From Ruminococcus sp. UNK.MGS-30 (lineage in GTDB: Bacteria; Bacillota; Clostridia; Oscillospirales; Ruminococcaceae), in assembly GCA_000980705.1 (NCBI GenBank), contig LBCK01000010.1:1-12456 (forward strand): 12,456 bases of DNA. The letters run 5' to 3'. A program made the position numbers and the translations under genes. Positions 7,505 through 12,456 of the stretch are shown piece after piece. Positions within the stretch are counted from its first letter, which is position 1. Every line of letters begins with the position of its first letter. Below the pieces are notes generated by a model, which was given only the letters and a program-made list of their open reading frames with translations, did not search any database and was not told the DNA's origin.

Positions 7505-8560
7505 TCATTCGTTCTCCCTGTTCCAAACGTAGGAAGTATATCTTCCCCCGCCTATTTTTATTATCTGATTGTTCTTTAGTAATTCGTTCAGCGTTCGCTG
7601 TATGGTTGTCTGACTGATTTCCGGACATTGAGCTGCAATTTCCGCTTTTGTAATCCTGCCATAGGAGTTTCTGATAATATCTTCAATACGATCAGATTTT
7701 GAAATTGTTTTGTCCGTAAGAATCTCCACCCTGTCCGCAAACTCCCGGTAAGCAGCAACTATAACCCCTAACATATATTTCACAAAAGGAGCATAATCAT
7801 TTCTGCCTTCATGCCATTCCCATGAGCTTTCCTGCAAAGCTTCATAATAATTCTCTTTTGTGTCTGATATCAGTCTTTCAATACTAATATACTGACCAAC
7901 ATAATATTCCGACTTATATAAAATCAATAAAGTCAGGAGACGGCTCATTCTTCCGTTTCCATCATTAAATGGATGAATGCAAAGAAAATCCAATATAAAC
8001 ATTGGAAGCAACAGCAGTATATCCATAAACTGCTTATTGACAGCATCCTTAAATGCATTGCATAAATCATTGACTGTTTCTGCTGTTTCCCATGCCGGAA
8101 CCGGCTGAAATCTCACTCTTTTCGTTCCATCCGGAAGTTCTTCTGCAATCACATTATCCACAGACTTAAAATTCCCACCGTATCCATTGCCACTAAATTT
8201 ATACAAATCTCTGTGCAGCTGCAGAATCATATTTGAACTGACAGGAATATATTCATAGTTTTCATGAATCGTTGCCAGAACATCCCTGTATCCGGCGATT
8301 TCTTTTTCACTCCTTGTCTTTGGCAATGTTTTCTCACGGACAATTTTCTTCAGCCGATCATCTGTTGTTATAATTCCCTCGATTCTGTTAGACGCTTCCG
8401 TACTTTGTATTCTGGCAATCTCCAGCAGTTCTGACAGTAATTCCTTTTGTACATTGTCTGCGGAATACCGGCCTCTATATTCATGTATCTGAGCAATATA
8501 TGATACAATATCAGGAGTAAGCAATTTGCTGTATTCTTTCTCAAAATCAAAACTTCTCAT
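7505..8560 (-). CDS. Fic family protein with C-terminal winged helix (first gene of the hsd operon)
   Basis: This is a two-domain Fic protein. Counting from the TTG just before the chosen ATG as residue 1, the inhibitory SNRIEG motif lies at 58-63, the Fic motif HPFNDGNGRMSR at 197-208 (catalytic H197), and a winged-helix DNA-binding domain at about 290-350 (DRIEDIIRNS...KAEIAAQC...TTIQRTLNELL...GGGRYTSY). The family usually transfers AMP to protein targets; the glutamate of the inhibitory motif should keep it off until displaced. I place the start at the ATG at 8560 because GAGG lies 7 bases before it; the TTG at 8563 is possible but poorer. It opens the hsd operon and ends one base before hsdM. 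The winged helix and the palindromic boxes upstream suggest, but do not prove, that it regulates its own operon. The target of AMP transfer is unknown. Confidence 0.94.
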   Translation of the reverse strand: MRSFDFEKEYSKLLTPDIVSYIAQIHEYRGRYSADNVQKELLSELLEIARIQSTEASNRIEGIITTDDRLKKIVREKTLPKTRSEKEIAGYRDVLATIHENYEYIPVSSNMILQLHRDLYKFSGNGYGGNFKSVDNVIAEELPDGTKRVRFQPVPAWETAETVNDLCNAFKDAVNKQFMDILLLLPMFILDFLCIHPFNDGNGRMSRLLTLLILYKSEYYVGQYISIERLISDTKENYYEALQESSWEWHEGRNDYAPFVKYMLGVIVAAYREFADRVEILTDKTISKSDRIEDIIRNSYGRITKAEIAAQCPEISQTTIQRTLNELLKNNQIIKIGGGRYTSYVWNRENE

Positions 8561-8600
8561 CAATTATCCTCTCAGCGTGTAATGTCATTGTCTTGCTCCC

Positions 8601-8629
8601 ATTTTATCATTAATTTAGTCATAGCGCAA
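8601..8629 (-). promoter_or_regulatory. Candidate sigma-A promoter of the hsd operon
   Basis: On the minus strand a TTGCGC (8629-8624) and a TAAAAT (8606-8601) are separated by exactly 17 bases, which fits a vegetative promoter. Transcription would start near 8594, about 35 bases before the first fic start. The -35 element overlaps the outer end of the inverted repeat and the spacer holds one of the AATTTAGTCAT boxes, so a protein bound there would block RNA polymerase. The position is inferred from sequence only. Confidence 0.55.
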
Positions 8630-8672
8630 TTCAATTTAGTCATTTTGTGTGCAAATGACTAAATTGAATTGC
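8612..8672. promoter_or_regulatory. Three-box operator with a perfect 20-base inverted repeat
   Basis: The 11-mer AATTTAGTCAT occurs at 8612-8622 and 8633-8643 on the plus strand, and inverted at 8655-8665. The last two copies lie in a perfect inverted repeat with arms gcaattcaatttagtcattt (8626-8645) and its exact complement (8653-8672) around a 7-base centre. The direct copies start 21 bases apart, two helical turns. The array overlaps the candidate promoter. It is AT-rich, is not followed by a T run and lies upstream of a gene, so an operator is more likely than a terminator. Confidence 0.75.
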
Positions 8673-8731
8673 ATATGGTGTAATTAAGATTTATCTATCT
8701 CACTCCCTCATAAATAAGCACCTTGTTCAGA

Positions 8732-9409
8732 TTATTGCCCTATTATCCTGTTCAAAAATCCTTCGTCCGGATACTCTGGAATTTCAAAGAATATATCTAT
8801 TTTTCCAGGTTCTGCAGAACGTTCTTCAAAGGCCGGGAAAATAAAGCCGCATTTTGGAGTTCCGGCATTGTAATCTTTATCTACCGGAGCCACCACACAG
8901 ATCAGGAAACTGTATATTTCTTCTGACTCCCACTGTTCACTATGATCTGAGCCTTTCTTTGGGATATCATATATTCCATGATAAATATAAATTCCAAACT
9001 CCTGTCCCTGCAGACGGTTTATTTTATCCGAAGAATCTTTTGTATCACAGATTCCCTCTGCAAGCTGTTCACAGAGAGTCTGAACCAGAAGATCATCTTT
9101 TAATCCGTATTGTGATAATGCCATCAGTAGTTTATGGATGCTGTCATATGCCATATCCCCTTCAGGGAATTTATAACATTTTAACTGTTCATTTGTTTTG
9201 GAAAAAGGAATGGTTTTCGCAAGATTCAGATTTACCTGCTGATCATGTTTGCTCATATTTTTGAAGCTTACATTGAAGGTATCATCTATGTATCCCTCAT
9301 CATCTATATATGCTCCTGCTGCACGCACAAAGCAGTTTCTGGATAATGTCATTCTGCGGGTTAATTCCAGCATATCATTTCGGTTGATCTTTGTATCTTT
9401 TTTATTCAT
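8732..9409 (-). CDS. DUF4317 family protein, short form
   Basis: The function is unknown. The sequence fits DUF4317 as I remember it: an MNKKD start, a middle block with LLMALSQYGLKDDLLV, then YIYHGIYDIPKKGSD, SEEIYSFLICVVAPV and GFIFPAFEERSAEPGKIDIFF, ending EGFLNRIIGQ. I place the start at the ATG at 9409 (225 residues) because the family begins MNKKD and the ATG overlaps the upstream stop. The longer reading from 9472 has no ribosome binding site and lies inside the upstream gene. Compared with remembered full-length members (about 400 residues) the C-terminal part is absent, and the segment between the APV and GFIFPAF blocks is shortened. No signal peptide or membrane helix is seen. It overlaps the repeat-protein gene by 8 bases and its GGAGG lies 14 bases upstream, so it probably depends on translational coupling. 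Confidence 0.78.
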   Translation of the reverse strand: MNKKDTKINRNDMLELTRRMTLSRNCFVRAAGAYIDDEGYIDDTFNVSFKNMSKHDQQVNLNLAKTIPFSKTNEQLKCYKFPEGDMAYDSIHKLLMALSQYGLKDDLLVQTLCEQLAEGICDTKDSSDKINRLQGQEFGIYIYHGIYDIPKKGSDHSEQWESEEIYSFLICVVAPVDKDYNAGTPKCGFIFPAFEERSAEPGKIDIFFEIPEYPDEGFLNRIIGQ

Positions 9410-9716
9410 CAAAATGGTTCCATCCTCCAAAAATACCTTTATCGCTATGTCCTGTCTTATGCCCATTTTCATTATAATGATTCATATTTCCAAAACAATC
9501 GGGTCGGCTTTCACCTATTTTGTTTCCATTAGCATCATAATTTTCCATACTTCCAAGCCAGCCTGGACGACTTTCACCAGTCTTATTTCCATTGGCATCA
9601 TAATTCTCCATGCTGCCAAGCCATCCTGGACGGCTCTCTCCTATAAAGTTTCCGTCCGCGTCATAATGCTTCATAGTTCCAAATAATCCGGGACGACTAT
9701 AACCTTTTTTACTCAT
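9402..9716 (-). CDS. Small protein made of 21-residue tandem repeats (104 aa)
   Basis: After a short MSKKGYS leader the protein consists of four full 21-residue units and a final partial one. The best-kept core is RPGWLGSMENYDANGNK followed by T or I and GES. The glycine- and aromatic-rich YDxxGxxxGxS pattern recalls MORN-like or other short beta-hairpin repeats; I remember similar repeat proteins in Firmicutes but know no function. There is no signal peptide, cysteine pattern or membrane segment. The ATG at 9716 has GAGG 11 bases upstream; a nearby ATG is out of frame and meets a stop at once. The gene runs 8 bases into the DUF4317 gene, so the two are very likely made together. Strong protein conservation with many silent differences between units argues that it is a real, selected gene. 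Confidence 0.75.
   Translation of the reverse strand: MSKKGYSRPGLFGTMKHYDADGNFIGESRPGWLGSMENYDANGNKTGESRPGWLGSMENYDANGNKIGESRPDCFGNMNHYNENGHKTGHSDKGIFGGWNHFDE
9405..9695 (-). repeat. 63-base in-frame tandem repeats (4 full units plus a partial)
   Basis: Units lie at 9633-9695, 9570-9632, 9507-9569, 9444-9506 and, partial, 9405-9443. The second and third units encode the same residues at 20 of 21 positions. Nine of their codons differ in DNA, and eight of those differences are silent. The outer units are more diverged (RPGLFGTMKHYDADGNF and RPDCFGNMNHYNENGHK). Confidence 0.9.
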
Positions 9717-9815
9717 ATATATATGTACCTCATTTCTATCAGAAATAAATTTTCAGCAAAGTCCGAAAAACAGGGATTGCATTAACAGATACTGATTCAG
9801 TTAAGATCTGGCAGA

Positions 9816-11132
9816 TCAATCTTTATCTAATTCATCAATAATCCTCTTGTTCATAGAATCATAGGAATTCCAGTTTTCTTTTCTGGTGTTTATTTTTACC
9901 TGTTCACAGACGTATTTCAAAATCCAGAAAATATCATCAACGCTTTTTCCTGTGCGTTCTTTGATCCATTCAGGAGTAACAGATACTATGTTATGCGCTG
10001 CTACATTTCTCACATTCTGCTCTATATTTACCAGTTCCTGTATTCTCTGCACCATTAACGTATCTGTACATTTCTTCTGGATAATTTCCAGTAGATGAGC
10101 AGAATATACCGGCCCATATCTGAATGGATAAAATTTTTGATTTAAAATATCCAGTATTTCACCGACAAGTCTGTTTTTGTCCCAGATTCTTTGATTATTT
10201 CGCTTATAATATCTGGTAATGTCAATATCACATGACTGTTCCAATACTATTTCAAGCAAATCTACACCTAACGGAGTAATCGCCCTGATAAAGTCAGCAT
10301 ATTCTCCCCGTTTTACCTTTAAATCCAGAGCCAGCATATATTCAAACAGGACTTTCTTTTCATTTTCTCCGCGTACTGCAGTAATAATCCCATTATTTTC
10401 CGGCAAAACCCTGTTCATCCTTGTCCAGTCCAGAAGCGAACGGGCATCTGCAGTTTCCAGCCACTGATATGCAACAGGACTTAAATCTTCTTTTATTTCT
10501 TTTCCCACAGCTAAAGCAGCATGATAATCATAGGCAAGTAAATGCTTCTTTATCATATCAATTTTCAAAAGACGCATTAAATTCAGACATTTTACTTCCT
10601 GGCATCTGTTTTCTGCGGTTTCTTCATTGTCCATATTTAATTCCCAGTTGGCATCAACATCATACTCGTCCCGTTCTTCATGTTCTAAATTACTTTTCTT
10701 TTGTGGCGTTGAGACCTGAATTGGTAAAAATCTGTACTCAGACAGCGTTGCCATAACCAGCAATGCGCTCTTCATTGCAGGAGTTCCGGAAGCCATATTT
10801 ACCAGCAGAATATCTTCCGAGTCCTTTTGTTCTTCTATTTCTGCAATAATCCGATGAAACTCATTATAAAATATATCATACTGCTGAACATCTATCATAT
10901 CTGAGTTCTCAATAATGTGAATCTCAAATTTGTGATGCAGAAACTCTCCAAGCAGCTCCAGGGTTTTTACATAACGGTTGTCCTTTTTATGATTCTCCAT
11001 CATTTCCTTAGACAGATAAAGATATACAACATCCGGCTGATAATATCTGCATATGTGTATCATAGAGCCATCATATAAATATTTAATAGGATCTGTATTT
11101 CCAATTGGTGAAAATAAATATTTCCTTGCCAT
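9816..11132 (-). CDS. csm6: Csm6-type CARF-HEPN ribonuclease (type III CRISPR accessory)
   Basis: Csm6 proteins are single-strand RNases switched on by cyclic oligoadenylate from a Cas10 complex; they degrade RNA broadly during infection. The N-terminus KYLFSPIGNTDPI and the VNMASGTPAMKSALL segment (about 111-125) fit a CARF sensor domain with the family's typical start. The C-terminal HEPN domain has the RNVAAH active-site motif (R375 to H380). The middle (about 180-340) is helical. The 438 residues are a normal Csm6 length. The ATG at 11132 has a strong GGAGGAG seven to eight bases upstream. It follows cas2 by 33 bases and probably shares its transcript. A related CARF-HEPN protein such as Csx1 is the alternative, but the start motif favours Csm6. 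Its activating complex is not in the window. Confidence 0.87.
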   Translation of the reverse strand: MARKYLFSPIGNTDPIKYLYDGSMIHICRYYQPDVVYLYLSKEMMENHKKDNRYVKTLELLGEFLHHKFEIHIIENSDMIDVQQYDIFYNEFHRIIAEIEEQKDSEDILLVNMASGTPAMKSALLVMATLSEYRFLPIQVSTPQKKSNLEHEERDEYDVDANWELNMDNEETAENRCQEVKCLNLMRLLKIDMIKKHLLAYDYHAALAVGKEIKEDLSPVAYQWLETADARSLLDWTRMNRVLPENNGIITAVRGENEKKVLFEYMLALDLKVKRGEYADFIRAITPLGVDLLEIVLEQSCDIDITRYYKRNNQRIWDKNRLVGEILDILNQKFYPFRYGPVYSAHLLEIIQKKCTDTLMVQRIQELVNIEQNVRNVAAHNIVSVTPEWIKERTGKSVDDIFWILKYVCEQVKINTRKENWNSYDSMNKRIIDELDKD

Positions 11133-11165
11133 TTTTCTCCTCCGTTTTATCTATACATTTTTTAG

Positions 11166-11501
11166 TTAGATCAGAACAATCTCTTCATCAAATTCTGGCA
11201 CTTCACCCCATGAAGTTACCTTGCCTTTTCCTGTTATTTTATATATTCGGACATTGTCCTCTGTTTTGTCAATATATCTCGGAATTTCTTCTATCAGTTT
11301 GTTATATCTCTGTGTTGTCAGCATTGCCTCAAAAGCTGACTTCTGAACACGTTTTCCATAACCGGACAAAAGTTTGGCAAGTTTTACCCTCTTACGATTA
11401 TCTACAATATCGTAAATAATCAAAACAAATTCCTTATCTGATTCCAATTCATCAGATATCTGGAAATAATAATCTTCATCATCGTATGATAATTGGCTCA
11501 T
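11166..11501 (-). CDS. cas2: CRISPR-associated endonuclease Cas2
   Basis: Cas2 forms the integration complex with Cas1 that inserts new spacers. The core FVLIIYDIVDNRKRVKLAKLL starts the ferredoxin-like fold (shown here as FVLIIYDIVDNRKRVKLAK, residues 25-43), with the usual aspartate at D31, followed by GKRVQKSAFEAML. I choose the ATG at 11501 (111 residues), giving an acidic N-terminal extension of about 24 residues before the fold; a longer start at 11564 would read deep into cas1 and add an unlikely FFFRW stretch. A GAGGAGGGAG lies 12 bases upstream. The gene overlaps the end of cas1 by 23 bases, which implies coupled translation. Confidence 0.92.
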   Translation of the reverse strand: MSQLSYDDEDYYFQISDELESDKEFVLIIYDIVDNRKRVKLAKLLSGYGKRVQKSAFEAMLTTQRYNKLIEEIPRYIDKTEDNVRIYKITGKGKVTSWGEVPEFDEEIVLI

Positions 11502-12456
11502 AAAGGCTTGCGTCTCCCTCCTCAATTGCTTTCGCCAGATGTTCCATCTGAAGAAAAATACCACGACGAAAGCTTACCGCGTAGTCTACATATTTTAAAT
11601 ATCTGACTTCTGTCTGAAATTTCCTCTCCAATTTATTTAAATACAGCTTTAAGCCATCCTTTGTTATATAGCATCCCGGTTCATCCATATTAAAATAGAA
11701 GTGATCTTTCAGGATTTCATGTCCATTAATCATACTCATCGCCGTAGCATCCACGATAATTGCCCGCCATTCTTCTATCATATCGCTGGCAAGAGTAGGA
11801 TGCTTTTCCGCATCCCTGTGTATAAAACCAAAATATGGATTTAAGCCTTTCATTTCTATCTTGCAATAGACCTCATTCATCAATATTGAATATCCAAGGC
11901 TTATCATAGAATTAAATTCATCTCTTGGCGGACGGCGGTTTCTTCCCTGAAAAGTAAAATTTTCATCTATGCAGGCTGACAATCCTTTGAAATAATACTT
12001 TGCAGCCTGCCCTTCAAAACCAATCATCTCTTCTATTCTATCACAGGTCAATACTTTGTTTCTGCAGATAGCTAACATTTTTTGTTCTTCTTCCAGATTT
12101 AAACCTTTACTTTTCTCATACCTGCGCAGCACTACGCTTTGATTTTTAATTTTTGCACTTAAAATTTTCATAGCAAGTTCTACAGCAAAACCCGTATCAT
12201 AGAGTGCACATTGTTTTCTCTGACGTTCTACATTGACATGACCTGTTGAGATTAATCTGCCAAAATATTTACCTCCTTTTGAAAAGTAACTTACAGGAAT
12301 TCCTCTCTGCATACATTCTTCTGCACACTGTGTCGTCATCTGAGATTGCCCCATAATTGTAATTCCATCCAGAGATTCTATAGGAAGCATTCGTTTCGAA
12401 CCATCTTTTTGTTTTACGGTACAGCAGTTACCTTCTATTCCTATTGTTGCACCACT
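11479..12456 (-). CDS. cas1: CRISPR-associated integrase Cas1 (start beyond window edge)
   Basis: Cas1 is the metal-dependent integrase that joins new spacers to the CRISPR array. The frame stays open past the ATG at 12390 to the window end and reads SGATIGIEGNCCTVKQKDG, which is typical Cas1 N-terminal beta sheet, so only roughly ten residues should be missing. Counting from the ATG at 12390, the metal ligands are visible as E173 (LMNEVYCKIE), H191 (YFGFIH) and D203/E206 (ASDMIEEWR). The PPRDEFNSMISLGYSIL segment before E173 is also typical. The gene ends TGA at 11479, inside the start of cas2. No reverse transcriptase or Cas6 fusion is seen in the visible part. Confidence 0.95.
   Translation of the reverse strand, partial: SGATIGIEGNCCTVKQKDGSKRMLPIESLDGITIMGQSQMTTQCAEECMQRGIPVSYFSKGGKYFGRLISTGHVNVERQRKQCALYDTGFAVELAMKILSAKIKNQSVVLRRYEKSKGLNLEEEQKMLAICRNKVLTCDRIEEMIGFEGQAAKYYFKGLSACIDENFTFQGRNRRPPRDEFNSMISLGYSILMNEVYCKIEMKGLNPYFGFIHRDAEKHPTLASDMIEEWRAIIVDATAMSMINGHEILKDHFYFNMDEPGCYITKDGLKLYLNKLERKFQTEVRYLKYVDYAVSFRRGIFLQMEHLAKAIEEGDASLYEPIIIR
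11881..11905 (-). repeat. cas1 segment matched by the 25-base fragment at 171-195
   Basis: This stretch of cas1 encodes ISLGYSIL (codons 163-170 counted from the ATG at 12390). A copy with one mismatch lies at 171-195, in the same orientation, 11.7 kb away and on the other side of the whole hsd operon and repeat-protein unit. Confidence 0.7.

Larger units (their letters stand above)
8561..8731 (-). other. Intergenic region upstream of the hsd operon
   Basis: This 171-base AT-rich gap separates the DUF4317 gene from the hsd operon. It holds the GAGG ribosome binding site of the first fic gene, a candidate sigma-A promoter and the set of three AATTTAGTCAT boxes described separately. I see no hairpin followed by a T run that would end transcription from the DUF4317 gene. 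Confidence 0.7.

Noticed and set aside
8626..8672. Perfect inverted repeat as a transcription terminator
   Set aside because: The stem is AT-rich, there is no T run on either strand after it, and it lies directly over a candidate promoter; an operator explains it better.
9410..9472. Longer start for the DUF4317 gene at 9472
   Set aside because: There is no ribosome binding site, it would overlap the repeat gene by 71 bases, and the family begins with MNKKD at 9409.
9249..9686. Plus-strand open frame of 145 codons with a repeated hydrophobic pattern
   Set aside because: It is the antisense shadow of the 63-base repeats of the minus-strand gene. It has no supporting ribosome binding site and crosses two well-supported genes.
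9717..9815. Short inverted repeats (ACTGA-A-TCAGT and TTAAC...GTTAA) between csm6 and the repeat protein
   Set aside because: The arms are only 5 bases, with no T run or good promoter spacing nearby, so I cannot assign a terminator or operator.
11502..11564. Longer start for cas2 at 11564
   Set aside because: It would place 86 bases of cas2 over cas1 and add a stretch unlike any Cas2, while the ATG at 11501 has a GAGGAGG-type site upstream.
1..12456. CRISPR array, tRNA, rRNA, transposase or phage integrase
   Set aside because: I looked for spaced direct repeats and for typical genes on both strands and saw none; the only tandem repeats are the coding 63-base units.

Overview
The window looks like part of a defence island in a low-GC, Gram-positive gut-type Clostridia, most likely Lachnospiraceae. 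This rests on AT-rich codon use, strong GGAGG-type ribosome binding sites, a DUF4317 protein (a family I know mainly from Clostridia), and the style of the cas and hsd proteins. The genus is an inference. Every gene I can support lies on the minus strand, so the order of transcription runs from the right end of the window to the left.

Layout in transcription order. (1) 12456 to 9816 is a CRISPR segment: cas1 (its first few codons lie beyond the window), cas2 overlapping it, and a Csm6-type CARF-HEPN ribonuclease. No CRISPR repeats, cas10, csm2-5 or cas6 are in the window; if present, they lie beyond 12456. (2) 9716 to 8732 is a two-gene unit of unknown function: a 104-residue protein built from 21-residue repeats, overlapping by 8 bases a short DUF4317 protein. 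(3) 8731 to 8561 is a regulatory intergenic region with a likely promoter and three copies of an 11-base box, two of which form a perfect 20-base inverted repeat. (4) 8560 to 234 is one tightly packed type I restriction-modification operon: a Fic protein with a C-terminal winged helix, hsdM, hsdS, a second Fic protein, an unrecognised 153-residue protein, and hsdR. (5) 233 to 138 is a short gap that holds a 25-base near-copy of part of cas1. (6) 137 to 1 is the start of tag (DNA-3-methyladenine glycosylase I), a housekeeping repair gene cut by the window edge.

How the parts may work together. HsdM and HsdS methylate host sites and, with HsdR, cut unmodified DNA. The two Fic enzymes both carry the self-inhibitory SxxxEG motif and probably modify a target by AMP transfer when released; by context they may act as a back-up abortive response or as regulators. 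The winged helix of the first Fic makes it a candidate to bind the palindromic boxes over its own promoter. Csm6 would be switched on by cyclic oligoadenylate made by a Cas10 complex encoded elsewhere. The repeat-protein/DUF4317 pair between the two defence modules is the best candidate here for an undescribed system, though nothing in the sequence proves a defence role.
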